The notes under the pieces were generated by a model. It ran no database searches, was not told the DNA's origin, and saw only the letters and a list, made by a program, of their open reading frames with translations. Both the position numbers and the translations under genes were made by a program. From assembly GCA_023436395.1 (NCBI GenBank), contig JAEZJJ010000094.1, positions 25,376-89,375 on the forward strand: DNA of 64,000 nucleotides. Reading direction: 5' to 3'. Of this stretch, positions 29,268 to 37,346 are shown piece by piece (within the stretch, counting starts at the first letter, position 1; each line of letters begins with the position of its first letter). Source of the DNA: Bacillota bacterium. Lineage in GTDB: Bacteria > Bacillota > Clostridia > Lachnospirales > Cellulosilyticaceae.

Positions 29268-29441
29268 TTCCACCAGGCAATGTGGATATTTTATAGAAAA
29301 CATTATTATAAGAAGTACAACTTGGGGATAACTTTATTGGTTTGGTTGGGGATCTGGAGTAAATATTTATTGGAGATTATAAAAAATGCCATGAAACCTA
29401 AACAAATACACAAAGAAAAAGGTCCTTCACAGACATTATAA
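29268..29441 (+). pseudogene. C-terminal scrap of a GT2 rhamnosyltransferase-like gene
   Basis: The frame reads FHQAMWIFYRKHYYKKYNLG, then a hydrophobic helix (ITLLVWLGIWSKYLLEII) and KPKQIHKEKGPSQTL before TAA at 29439. The IFYRKHYYKKYN block followed by a helix is the usual C-terminus of GT2 rhamnosyltransferases, which often follow rml genes. No start codon or catalytic domain is left. Confidence 0.5.
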
Positions 29442-29500
29442 GTTGATGATATAGAGTGATAGATATATGCAAAGTCAACTACTGGTCATTTAGAAAGAGG

Positions 29501-29550
29501 AAAAGTTGAAAGGCTCTTCATTTAACACAATGAAGAGCCTTTCAACTTTT
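29501..29550. terminator. Strong bidirectional terminator
   Basis: A stem of about 21 bp (AAAAGTTGAAAGGCTCTTCA paired with its complement up to 29550) has T runs on both outer sides. It sits between the forward GT2 scrap and the reverse-strand manA stop codon, which directly adjoins it. Confidence 0.92.
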
Positions 29551-30501
29551 TTAAATAGTAGATAGGAGTAATGTTCCTGTCCCTTTAACATAGTAAATAC
29601 CTGTATTAGCAGGGATAAAAACACTTTCACCTTTATGTACAGTAAGAGAAGTGTCATCATTAAAAACTTCTACTTCCCCTGAAGTGATTAATAAAGAATG
29701 AAAAGATTCATCAGTAGCTTCTAAGGTGAGTCTCTCTTCTAGATCGATACGATGAACTTGAAAATAATCACATTGTGTGAGTAGCCCCATACTGTAGCCG
29801 TTATAAGTAGTCATAGTATAAGGGAGATAGGTATGTTTTGTTTTTGTGAGGTTAGTAACCTCTTTAGCTTGTTGTATATGTAATGTTCGAGGATTGCCAT
29901 TGGCATCTAATCTTCCGTAATCAAAAACTCTGTAGGTGACATTAGAACTTTGTTGGATTTCTGCAATCACAATGCCTTTTCCAATAGCATGGATGGTACC
30001 AGGTGTAATTAAGAATGCATCTCCTGGTTGTACGGATACAGTGTTTAGATAATCTATTAAAGTATTGCTTTCAATAGCTTCTTCAAAGTCTTGGAGTGTT
30101 AAATCTTTTTTAAAACCATAAATCAGTTTAGCATCTGGTTCAGCTTCTAGGACGTACCACATTTCAGTTTTACCCAAATCATTTTCATGTAATTGGGCAT
30201 AAGAATCATTAGGATGAACTTGAATAGATAAATCTTTTCTAGCGTCAATCAGTTTAATAAGAATAGGGAACTGATCCGGGTAGAGAGATTTACTACCTAA
30301 TACATTTTTTCCATGTTGGGCAATATACTCAGATAAAGGAAGTTGTCGATGATTTATGTCTATATAGCAAGTTCCAGCAGGATGTGTGGAGAGTTCCCAG
30401 CTCTCAGCAATAATGGATAATGAACTTTTTTTGTTATACTCTGTTTTTAATTTTGTGCCACCCCATAAGTAATCTTGGTAGTGTGGTATAAGTTTATACA
30501 T
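29551..30501 (-). CDS. manA: Mannose-6-phosphate isomerase, class I
   Basis: Zinc-dependent interconversion of fructose 6-phosphate and mannose 6-phosphate, feeding GDP-mannose or mannose catabolism. At 316 residues it is the short Firmicute form. Metal ligands are visible in IQVHPND, KTEMWYVLE and PGTIHAIGKG. The N-terminus MYKLIPHYQDYLWGG and the arginine in VTYRVFDYGR are typical. The start has AGGAGGT seven bases upstream on the reverse strand. It lies beside the polysaccharide locus, which suggests a supply role. Confidence 0.95.
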   Translation of the reverse strand: MYKLIPHYQDYLWGGTKLKTEYNKKSSLSIIAESWELSTHPAGTCYIDINHRQLPLSEYIAQHGKNVLGSKSLYPDQFPILIKLIDARKDLSIQVHPNDSYAQLHENDLGKTEMWYVLEAEPDAKLIYGFKKDLTLQDFEEAIESNTLIDYLNTVSVQPGDAFLITPGTIHAIGKGIVIAEIQQSSNVTYRVFDYGRLDANGNPRTLHIQQAKEVTNLTKTKHTYLPYTMTTYNGYSMGLLTQCDYFQVHRIDLEERLTLEATDESFHSLLITSGEVEVFNDDTSLTVHKGESVFIPANTGIYYVKGTGTLLLSTI

Positions 30502-30594
30502 AGTAACCTCCTAAATAATTTACTCTCATTAGTATATCATAAGTATATTGCTATTATAGTAAGGAATTTGAAGTCATTATGTTTTAAGATGCAG

Positions 30595-30643
30595 AAAAAG
30601 GCCCTTCACAGACATCTTGACGATGTAGGTGAAGGACCTTTTT
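30595..30643. terminator. Long hairpin, terminator-like in both directions
   Basis: A 15-bp stem with one mismatch (30595-30609 with 30629-30643) is extended by an inner CATC/GATG stem. It has A5 on the left and T5 on the right, so it can terminate on either strand. Half of it (AAAAAGGTCCTTCACAGACA) recurs at 29416-29435. Confidence 0.75.
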
Positions 30644-30654
30644 GTTCCAGCCTC

Positions 30655-31020
30655 TTGAGATAACTTTCATAACCACTTTAATAGACCTTATATAGGCATA
30701 GAAGAGCTCCTCAGCATCTATGCTAAAGCACAGTGCCTACTAAGAGTAGTTATAAAAGTTAAACCAATGAGTGAGGAGCTCCTTAAAGTCTTAGCCGGTG
30801 CACCCTTTGTGATGAGGAAACTAAGGCATCAAGACTCTGGTTTAAAACTTTATTTGGTACTAGAAGTATAAAGACTGAGCAAATAACCTATAATTTGAGC
30901 GCCTCCCTTTACACTGGCAATCAGTGAACATTTTCCTTAAGTCCAGAGGTACCTATAACAATAGATTGAGACTTGGCTGACCCGGTCAGTTCCTCAGAAT
31001 CCAGGTGTGGTGATTCTGCT
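30655..31020. ncRNA. Candidate structured non-coding RNA, strand undecided
   Basis: No supported gene lies between manA and the lipid kinase. The stretch is unusually GC-rich for this genome (29 of 60 bases at 30781-30840 and 30 of 60 at 30961-31020). It contains many local palindromes: GCATAG/CTATGC (30697-30722), GAGCTCCTCA/TGAGGAGCTC (30704-30713 with 30772-30781), AGTCTT/AAGACT (30787-30792 with 30831-30836), CACTG/CAGTG (30912-30926), AAGTC/GACTT (30939-30974) and CAGAATC/GATTCTG (30995-31018). On the reverse strand it would run into the hairpin at 30643-30595. I do not recognise a known RNA family; tmRNA, SRP and RNase P signatures are absent. It could also be the non-coding end of a mobile element. 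Confidence 0.45.
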
Positions 31021-31197
31021 TCAGGAGGTTATTTGTTTTACCTTTACACTCTATATATGTGATGAAAAAGATAATTCCCTAATTAAAATTGAAATTTATT
31101 TTAATAAAATGATATTTAATAATAATGAGTGTGAGTTGTATCAAAATGGCATACAATGTAAAATATATATAGTAACGTTCCAAAGGGAGGCAAATAA

Positions 31198-32103
31198 ATG
31201 AAGATAGCAACTTTATTATACAATCCTAAAGCTGGACATAGAGCTATTATGACGCATTTAGATTATATTGCAAAGAGAATGCAGCAGTATGGCTATGCAT
31301 TACATTTGTATAGAAGTACAGCACCTGGGGATATAAGAGGTTATATTAAGGATAATATCACTAATGAGAACACAAACTTAATCTTGATTTCTGGTGGAGA
31401 TGGAACGATTAATGAGTGCATCACAGGAATGCTTGAAAAGAATTTAGATATTCCACTCCTTGTTTTACCGCTAGGGACAGCCAATGATTTTGCCAATTCA
31501 GCTAGGATTCCAGCAGGTATTAAGGAATGTTTAAACCTAATAGAGGATGGTGAACTCTCCTATATTGATGTAGGTAAGGCAAATAAAAAGTATTTTATCA
31601 ATGTATGTAATATGGGACTTTTTAGTGGGGTATCTCATAATGTAGACCTAGAGATGAAGAAAAAATTTGGTAGACTTGCTTATTATGCTAAGGGCTTGGA
31701 AGAGATTCAAAAATATCAAGCTATGGATTTAACGATTACCACAGATAAGGAAGTATTGGAGGGAAAGTACGTCCTAGTTCTCGTTTTTAATGGCAAAGGA
31801 GCAGGGGGATTCTTAAAGCTAGCACAAGAAGCAGACATTACAGACGGCATGTTTAATATGATTTGTATTAAGGATGTCACTTTCTTTGATGTACCAGGGC
31901 TCTTTCTAAAGGTTCTTCAAGGAGAGCATTTAAGAGATGCAAAAATAGATTATCTCACCACTAATAAGGTGAGTATCGTATGTCATAATCAAGAGCAAAA
32001 GCATTTTATAACAGATGTGGATGGAGAGGAAGGTCCAGAGTTTCCTATTCATATAGAAGTCATAACGAATAAACTGAGAGTATTTTTGCCAAAAAAATAC
32101 TAG
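31198..32103 (+). CDS. Diacylglycerol kinase-family lipid kinase (DgkB/YegS-like)
   Basis: This soluble lipid kinase of 301 residues recycles diacylglycerol or phosphorylates a related lipid at the membrane. Visible are the N-terminal strand with NPKAGH (residues 9-14), the nucleotide-binding GGDGT (66-70), and PLGTANDFA (~96). The C-terminal domain carries VFNGKGAGGF and TDGMFN. Start ATG has GGGAGG eight bases upstream. A terminator follows directly. Its substrate is not determined by sequence; in Bacillus, DgkB recycles diacylglycerol released in lipoteichoic acid synthesis. Confidence 0.88.
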   Translation: MKIATLLYNPKAGHRAIMTHLDYIAKRMQQYGYALHLYRSTAPGDIRGYIKDNITNENTNLILISGGDGTINECITGMLEKNLDIPLLVLPLGTANDFANSARIPAGIKECLNLIEDGELSYIDVGKANKKYFINVCNMGLFSGVSHNVDLEMKKKFGRLAYYAKGLEEIQKYQAMDLTITTDKEVLEGKYVLVLVFNGKGAGGFLKLAQEADITDGMFNMICIKDVTFFDVPGLFLKVLQGEHLRDAKIDYLTTNKVSIVCHNQEQKHFITDVDGEEGPEFPIHIEVITNKLRVFLPKKY

Positions 32104-32145
32104 ATTACAACTTTAAGGTATAGAAGTGACGCATTAAACGAGAAG

Positions 32146-32194
32146 AAGAGGTGAAGTATAAGGCTACTTAAGGTAGTTTTATACTTCACCTCTT
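32146..32194 (+). terminator. Rho-independent terminator after the lipid kinase
   Basis: A 15-bp stem AAGAGGTGAAGTATA with its complement ends at 32194 and contains an inner CTAC/GTAG stem. A TTTT run follows. Confidence 0.9.
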
Positions 32195-32495
32195 TTGGAA
32201 TTTAGAAAAAATATAAAATAAAAGAAGCTATAAAAATAAGTGGATAGAGGCTTCAACTCCTTGTTTAAGAAGGAAAAAATGAAAAAAAATTCTAACATCA
32301 ACTTGATTTTTAAAAATTCATACGATATAACAATAGTACAACCTTTGCAAATGGTAAAAAAATACAGAAATACAAATAACAACTAAGTGTATAACAGTGC
32401 AGAACAGAATAATTATAAAAGGCAGTTAATCACACAAACATAATGGAGAAAACAACTGAGATTATAGACAAGTTGGCTGAAATGGAGGAGAAGAT

Positions 32496-32771
32496 ATGTT
32501 AATAGAGATGTTATTCAGTATGGTATTCTTTCTACTACCTGTTATAGGGATGTTTGGTGCTGTAATAGCTAGGGGATTACAGCAGGAGCAGAAGGTGGAA
32601 GGAGTAGAGAAGAAAACCATACCTCATATAGGAAGAAGACAAAGGCCTACAGAGGCACCAGTCTTTGTGGATAGCCCAGTTATCAGATATCAATTAATAG
32701 AAAGTAAAAGGCATGAGCCGCTCAAGATAGGGCATCAAAAATATTTGTTTTATCAGAGAGCGGGTCCTTAA
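32496..32771 (+). CDS. Small membrane protein of unknown function
   Basis: At 91 residues it has one N-terminal helix (residues 3-27, LIEMLFSMVFFLLPVIGMFG) and a basic cytoplasmic tail. A very good GGAGGAG site lies six bases before the ATG. A possible 19-codon leader (ATG at 32443) ends by overlapping this start, but it has no clear ribosome site. The last bases overlap the 3' end of the convergent ComK-like gene. I do not recognise a family. Confidence 0.6.
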   Translation: MLIEMLFSMVFFLLPVIGMFGAVIARGLQQEQKVEGVEKKTIPHIGRRQRPTEAPVFVDSPVIRYQLIESKRHEPLKIGHQKYLFYQRAGP

Positions 32772-33244
32772 GTAGTGGTTTCTTTCCACATAAATTCAAA
32801 CTGCTTTTTATAGTCTACATAGGCATAACCAAGAAGTTTAGCAGTATTTTGTTTATGAAGGATATAGGATTTGGGAGATAAGGTAGGAAGTGTGTTGTTA
32901 TTAGTTAAAATGAGCTGATTATCTTCGACGCTTAGGATACAGCTATTATTGACATAACCGAAGCAACCATCTTGTTTACCAACACCTTTTCGAAGTTTAA
33001 CAGGTAAGAAAATAAGATGATCATCTATTACTACAGGGGTATTTAATTTGCTGCCTGTTACCTGATAAGTCCAATGACGAATCGCCTTAGGGTCGAGGTG
33101 AAGCGTATAAAGCATACGATAGATATAAGTTTTGATGGAACAAGAAGCATATTCTTTTGAACCATCTTTAAATAGAATGCAAGTAGAGTTTTGGCCATAG
33201 GTATCATAGAAAGGAATAAGAGCTGCGATATCAAAATAGAACAT
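32768..33244 (-). CDS. ComK-like transcription regulator
   Basis: The 158-residue protein follows the ComK pattern: an N-terminal strand region, CSIKTYIYRMLYTLHLD in the middle, then the block PVVIDDHLIFLPVKL followed by FGYVNNSC, matching the P-I-x-V-D...IFLFP...GW core of Bacillus ComK. ComK activates DNA-uptake genes by binding AT-boxes. Homologues in Clostridia are poorly studied, so a competence role is inference. I chose ATG 33244, since an upstream in-frame GTG overlaps the AAGGAGGTG ribosome site. A consensus promoter and a LexA-type palindrome lie directly upstream, so damage control is likely. Confidence 0.75.
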   Translation of the reverse strand: MFYFDIAALIPFYDTYGQNSTCILFKDGSKEYASCSIKTYIYRMLYTLHLDPKAIRHWTYQVTGSKLNTPVVIDDHLIFLPVKLRKGVGKQDGCFGYVNNSCILSVEDNQLILTNNNTLPTLSPKSYILHKQNTAKLLGYAYVDYKKQFEFMWKETTT

Positions 33245-33265
33245 AAAAATCACCTCCTTAGTAAT

Positions 33266-33279
33266 CGAACACGTGTTCG
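33266..33279. promoter_or_regulatory. LexA (SOS) box upstream of the ComK-like gene
   Basis: CGAACACGTGTTCG is a perfect 14-bp palindrome. It fits the Firmicute LexA/DinR consensus CGAAC-RNRY-GTTYG/C. It lies just downstream of the predicted start of transcription and 22 bases before the ATG, where a bound repressor would block the promoter. Confidence 0.8.
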
Positions 33280-33294
33280 CTATCTGTATGGTAA

Positions 33295-33323
33295 ATTATA
33301 TAACTATAGTGGGGGATTTTCAA
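33295..33323 (-). promoter_or_regulatory. Sigma-A promoter of the ComK-like gene
   Basis: On the reverse strand TTGAAA (33318-33323) and TATAAT (33295-33300) are separated by exactly 17 bases. Transcription would start near 33288, nine bases before the LexA box. Confidence 0.85.
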
Positions 33324-33465
33324 GTATCTATTTATAAAATTTAGAAAAAATAGGGAGTTTTCAAAACTACTACATAACTGGTAAGAACTGTTCAATTCAT
33401 TTAAAAGAAGAGGCATGTTATCTTGATGTTGCGCAAATAAAAGGCTGCAGCAGAAAAGGTGTAAC

Positions 33466-33972
33466 ATGACAAAGGAACAAAGTAGATTATCTTATGAATG
33501 GTGGGAAAAGATGACTCCCCTTATAAGAAAGTTTGTAAGACAAACGGTGCTATACGGTTTTGACGAAGATGATTTGAAACAGGAATGTTATTTACAACTA
33601 CAAAAGGCTTTAGAAAGATACGATGAACATTTAGGAATTCCTTTTGAAAGCTATTATAAAATTATGCTTTATGGATGGCGGTCCAACGAGGCTAAAAAGC
33701 ATAGATTTCAGTCTTTAAAGGAGAAAGTATTGCTGGTAGAATCAGCAGATGAGCGGATAGATATAGAAAAAGAAGTAGAACAAAAGCTTCTATGGGAAAA
33801 AGCTCTAGGTGAGCTAGAGAAGCTGAGCGAGGTGGAACAATATATTATTAAAGGGTACTATTTTGAACATAGGAGTTTAATAGATATTGGTATTAGCCTA
33901 GGGATGAAGTATAAAAATGTAGAATTTAAGAAAGGAGTAGCCTTAAAAAAATTAAGGCAGCGATTAAGTTAA
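33466..33972 (+). CDS. Small sigma-70-family RNA polymerase sigma factor
   Basis: At 168 residues it has region 2 (GFDEDDLKQECYLQLQKALE, then SYYKIMLYGWRSNEAKK) and region 4 (LSEVEQYIIKGYYFEHRSLI with the helix-turn-helix up to KNVEFKKGVALKKLRQRL). Regions 1 and 3 are missing, as in SigH/ComX- or ECF-like factors. It is transcribed away from the ComK-like gene with about 220 bases between the starts. A modest AAAGGTG site precedes the ATG. No anti-sigma gene is adjacent. The pairing with a ComK-like regulator suggests a joint switch, possibly competence, but that is inference. Confidence 0.85.
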   Translation: MTKEQSRLSYEWWEKMTPLIRKFVRQTVLYGFDEDDLKQECYLQLQKALERYDEHLGIPFESYYKIMLYGWRSNEAKKHRFQSLKEKVLLVESADERIDIEKEVEQKLLWEKALGELEKLSEVEQYIIKGYYFEHRSLIDIGISLGMKYKNVEFKKGVALKKLRQRLS

Positions 33973-33989
33973 GCAAGAGTTTTGAATTG

Positions 33990-34024
33990 CCCCTCTCAAA
34001 AGCATGGGTCACTTTTGAGAGGGG
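33990..34024 (+). terminator. Hairpin terminator after the sigma factor gene
   Basis: A 13-bp stem CCCCTCTCAAAAG with CTTTTGAGAGGGG has a 9-base loop. The T run after it is weak. Confidence 0.7.
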
Positions 34025-34069
34025 TGATTTACGTTTTCATTACAAAACTTTAAATTGCCGTGTTTTTTG

Positions 34070-34098
34070 TTGTATTTTATAAATTTTTATCTTAGAAT
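34070..34098 (+). promoter_or_regulatory. Promoter of the SLH-protein gene
   Basis: TTGTAT (34070-34075) and TAGAAT (34093-34098) are separated by 17 bases. The region is AT-rich, and the ATG lies about 55 bases downstream. Confidence 0.6.
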
Positions 34099-34156
34099 AG
34101 ATTTAAAGTAGACAAATTATATATAACTTTTAATAATATGAGGAGGTAGGAAAAAC

Positions 34157-36169
34157 ATGAATTTTAGAAAAATAAATAAGGGCTTAATGGTATTTGGTTT
34201 AGCCGCTTTATATACAATTAATACATTTGCAGCAGCAATAGATGTACCTAGCAATCACTGGGCATATAGTGCTATTGAAGATTTAAAAGATAGAGGAATC
34301 ATTACATATAATAGTAAAAATCAATTTTTTCCTAATAATCAAATGACTTTTTTTGAAGTAGCAGAAATTATAGCGAATGCTACAGGCTATGTTAATGTTC
34401 AATTGCCTACTAGTAATGTTGATGAAAACTTTAAAAAACAGATTGTAGAAAATTATAATAAGCAAAAACCTTTACTTGATACCTATAGTGCTAAGCATAG
34501 TACTTGGGATAAATTATATGACCAACAAGTAGCGTACATACTAGGGAGATATGTAAAAAGTGAAGATAGAGAAGTAGAGTTAAATAAATATATGACCACT
34601 GTCAATGGCGTAGAGACTAGAGCGATAATGACCAAACAGGATTTAGCTGTTTATATTGTTCGTATGTTAGAAAAGGAAAATACAGCTGTTTCTTCTTACG
34701 TACCAGGAGGCTTTAAAGATGAAAGCCTTATTAAAGAAGCTAATAGACCTTATATGGCATACCTTAAGAGTGTAGGGATTATTACACCAGATGCTAAAGG
34801 AAACTGCAATCCTAATACACCAGTAACTAAAGCCTTAGCTGCTAAGATGGTAAGTGATGCACTCAAAGTGAAAGAACAGGGATTAGGACAGGAAGTGGCT
34901 AATAGTGGAAGTAGTAGTACGATAGAAAATGCTACAAGTCAAACAGTTACACTTAAAAAAATATTAACTAAAAGTAATACAGAATCTTTTCTTGTAGTAG
35001 ACAAAGGAACAGGGAGTGTCTATTACTCTGTAAAAAATACTTTAAAACCTATAGATATGACTGGTAAGGAAATGAGCTTAACAAGTCTTATACCAGAACA
35101 AAAGCTAGCTATTACCTCTGAACTTATTAATAATACACAGTATATTACAAGTATAAAAGTGGTAGGAGATGGAAATAGTAGTATAGGAATAGGTACAAAT
35201 ACAGGAACAGGTACTAGTACGGATACTGCAGTTAATACTGTATCGGGTAATCTTTTGGAAAAAGTCACAAATGGCATTGTTCGTATCAGCTCTGGGGAAA
35301 ATCAAACAAGAGTGTACATATTAGATAATAATGCAACCATTACTTTAAATGGTGTAAATGTTGAGAGTAGTGCCTTAAGTGCAGGAGATGGGGTTGTAGT
35401 TACAGTGCAAAATGCAACCATTACAAAGGTACAAGCTACTAAAGGGACAGGAAGTATTACAAGCACTTTGGGTAATGGGGAAATCACTGCTAGACAAATG
35501 GTGGCAGAAGGGTATAATATTACACTTAAACAAGGAAATAGTGAAAGTGTAGTCTTCATACCAGAAAAAGCCATTATTAAACGCAATAATAAGGTTAAGA
35601 ATCTAGAAGATTTAAGAGTAGGTGACCAAATCAGTCTTACAAAAGCAGGGAATACGGTTACAGAAGTAGTGGCTACAGGTGAGCAAAGTAGAAATACAGG
35701 AATGATTAAAGAAATTCACTTGGCTCAACCAAGCAGGGTAGTTGTAAAATTAGATAATGGAGAGACAGTAACTTATACTTTAAGTGGAGATACAGAAATC
35801 TATGATGTGAATACACGCAAATATATTAATGTACGTGAGCTTCACCTAGGACAATCTATTGATCTTTTACTTGAAAGCAAAGAAGTTGTTTCACTTGATG
35901 TTGTGAAAAGTACAAGCGCAGTCAACTACAAAGGGGTTATTAAATACGCAACTAGAAGCAGTGATTATATAGAGGTGCTTGTAGAGTATGATCCTATTTC
36001 AGGACAAACAGGTATTTATAAACGTATAGAAGTGCCTAGCTCGATAAGTATTATTAATAGTAACAATAGACAAGTTAGTCGTAATAGTTTAGAGGAAGAT
36101 ATGGAAATCATCATTACTTATAAGTATTTAGATGATTTAACACCAGAAAAGATTTTAATAATCGGATAA
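34157..36169 (+). CDS. Secreted SLH-domain cell-surface protein
   Basis: At 670 residues it has a signal peptide (1-26, ending FAAA). SLH-like motifs follow at ~27-80 (VPSNHWAYSAIEDLKDRGII...FFPNNQMTFFEVAEII) and ~185-240 (GGFKDESLI...YMAYLKSVGIITPD...TPVTKALAAKM). SLH domains bind pyruvylated secondary cell-wall polymer. A Thr/Gly/Ser-rich linker (~330-355) leads to four or more beta-rich repeats of about 70 residues with strands such as LEDLRVGDQISLTKAG and VRELHLGQSIDLLLES. The function of the repeats is unknown. It has its own promoter, a strong AGGAGG site, and is monocistronic between hairpins. The pyruvyl transferase at 16478 may matter for its attachment. Confidence 0.85.
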   Translation: MNFRKINKGLMVFGLAALYTINTFAAAIDVPSNHWAYSAIEDLKDRGIITYNSKNQFFPNNQMTFFEVAEIIANATGYVNVQLPTSNVDENFKKQIVENYNKQKPLLDTYSAKHSTWDKLYDQQVAYILGRYVKSEDREVELNKYMTTVNGVETRAIMTKQDLAVYIVRMLEKENTAVSSYVPGGFKDESLIKEANRPYMAYLKSVGIITPDAKGNCNPNTPVTKALAAKMVSDALKVKEQGLGQEVANSGSSSTIENATSQTVTLKKILTKSNTESFLVVDKGTGSVYYSVKNTLKPIDMTGKEMSLTSLIPEQKLAITSELINNTQYITSIKVVGDGNSSIGIGTNTGTGTSTDTAVNTVSGNLLEKVTNGIVRISSGENQTRVYILDNNATITLNGVNVESSALSAGDGVVVTVQNATITKVQATKGTGSITSTLGNGEITARQMVAEGYNITLKQGNSESVVFIPEKAIIKRNNKVKNLEDLRVGDQISLTKAGNTVTEVVATGEQSRNTGMIKEIHLAQPSRVVVKLDNGETVTYTLSGDTEIYDVNTRKYINVRELHLGQSIDLLLESKEVVSLDVVKSTSAVNYKGVIKYATRSSDYIEVLVEYDPISGQTGIYKRIEVPSSISIINSNNRQVSRNSLEEDMEIIITYKYLDDLTPEKILIIG

Positions 36170-36177
36170 GAGTACAT

Positions 36178-36207
36178 AAAGGGGGCATAAAAGGAAGTGC
36201 CCCCTTT
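36178..36207 (+). terminator. Terminator of the SLH-protein gene
   Basis: Stem AAAGGGGGCA (36178-36187) with TGCCCCCTTT (36198-36207) lies nine bases after the stop codon, with TTTCTT at its right edge. Confidence 0.85.
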
Positions 36208-36210
36208 CTT

Positions 36211-36390
36211 ATAGTCTAGGAAAGTGCGTTCTTTACTTTCCTAGACTATGGGGAGTACAGAGGGGAGTCCCCTCTGTCGTATTAAGGAGGAGGGTGCTCA
36301 GCTGACCGCTCTTTGTCAGCGCCGAAGGGAACCTAGGGTTCCCTAGCGGAAGAAATGTGGACGTTAGTCCACTTTCTTGTTTGAAACAAG
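36211..36390. repeat. Array of consecutive palindromes
   Basis: After the terminator five further hairpins and a possible sixth follow with almost no spacer. They are a 15-bp stem (36211-36225 with 36235-36249), 9 bp (36257-36265 with 36269-36277), 6 bp (36301-36306 with 36315-36320), 8 bp (36326-36333 with 36337-36344), about 12 bp with one bulge (36350-36377) and 7 bp (36376-36390, overlapping the last). No reading frame is supported here. It may be a dispersed palindromic element or a structured RNA; nothing shows which. Confidence 0.7.
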
Positions 36391-36524
36391 GGTAGTTAAT
36401 AAGCAAAAATAGTTATATAATAGAGAAAGATAATGAAGAATTAAGAATGAAGATAAAGAATTAAAAATAAGGAGTTAATTTAGAAATAAAGAGAGTAAAA
36501 TATAAAAATGAAAGGAGTTAAAAG

Positions 36525-37346
36525 GTGGCAAGGGGTAGTGGCAACAAAATAATTAAGTTTAATCAGGCAAGAAGAAAATATAAATTAAGTTTCCAGCTAG
36601 ATAAGAAAATAATGGTTATTACCATAATTGTAGCAGCGATTCTTGGAGCGTGGCTTGCATTTAGGCCAAATGCTTATCAAATTAGTATTAATGGAGAAGT
36701 AGTGGGAGCCATTAAAGATATGAAAGTAATAGAGGTAGCCAAGGAAACAGTTATTGCGCAGCTTAGAACACAATATAAAAGTGATGTGAAATTTGATGAT
36801 GGCTTAGAACTTAAAAAGTACCGTGCTAAAAAAAGAGACTATATAGATCCAACCTATTTGATTGCACGCATGAGAAATGATATGCAAATTTTAGTAGCTT
36901 TTAAAGAACTTTATGTAGATAAAGAATCAGTTGGTATTATTGCTTCAGAGGATGAATTAGTTGTACTTAAAGATGAGCTTAAAAAGAAGTATTATGGTAC
37001 AAAGGATGTTCAAGTGGAATTTGGTAAAGAAGTTGAAGTCAAAGAAGTATTTGCTAAAGAGAGTGACCTGATTTCTATAGATAAATTGGTTCAAAAGTGT
37101 ACAGTAACTACGCCAAAGACTATAGAATATGAGATTCAAAGTGGTGACACACTTTCAGGCATTGCTAGCAAATACAATACATCCATGGATAGCATTATTG
37201 CTGCTAATCCTGAGTTTACGGATAAGGTTATTCTTAGAATAGGACAAATGATTAAAGTAAACACTAATGAACCTTTACTTCCACTTCAAGTTATAAATAA
37301 TAGCGAAGAAGTAAATGAGAATAAAGAAGTAGAGAACAATCAATGA
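36525..37346 (+). CDS. Membrane-anchored LysM protein
   Basis: The start is GTG with AAAGGAG eight bases upstream. The 273 residues comprise a basic cytoplasmic N-terminus (1-29), one membrane helix (~30-48), a ~140-residue extracytoplasmic region of unknown fold and one LysM domain (~205-250, YEIQSGDTLSGIASKYNTSM...RIGQMIKVN) that binds peptidoglycan. Related Clostridial proteins often continue into an M23 endopeptidase, which is absent here. The gene precedes walR by about 150 bases. The WalRK system controls cell-wall hydrolases, so a wall-related role fits. Confidence 0.82.
   Translation: MARGSGNKIIKFNQARRKYKLSFQLDKKIMVITIIVAAILGAWLAFRPNAYQISINGEVVGAIKDMKVIEVAKETVIAQLRTQYKSDVKFDDGLELKKYRAKKRDYIDPTYLIARMRNDMQILVAFKELYVDKESVGIIASEDELVVLKDELKKKYYGTKDVQVEFGKEVEVKEVFAKESDLISIDKLVQKCTVTTPKTIEYEIQSGDTLSGIASKYNTSMDSIIAANPEFTDKVILRIGQMIKVNTNEPLLPLQVINNSEEVNENKEVENNQ

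Noticed and set aside
30475..30663. A 62-codon open frame across the manA start and a hairpin
   Set aside because: It covers the reverse-strand manA ribosome site and reads through the hairpin at 30595-30643; no ribosome site.
30655..31020. tmRNA, RNase P RNA or SRP RNA
   Set aside because: None of the conserved end or core motifs of these RNAs could be found on either strand.
31007..31201. A 64-codon open frame before the lipid kinase
   Set aside because: It begins inside the palindrome-rich stretch, its composition is low-complexity and AT-driven, and it runs over the lipid kinase start without coupling signals.
32179..32382. A reverse-strand 67-codon open frame rich in phenylalanine
   Set aside because: It starts in an A-rich stretch and ends inside the terminator stem; composition explains it.
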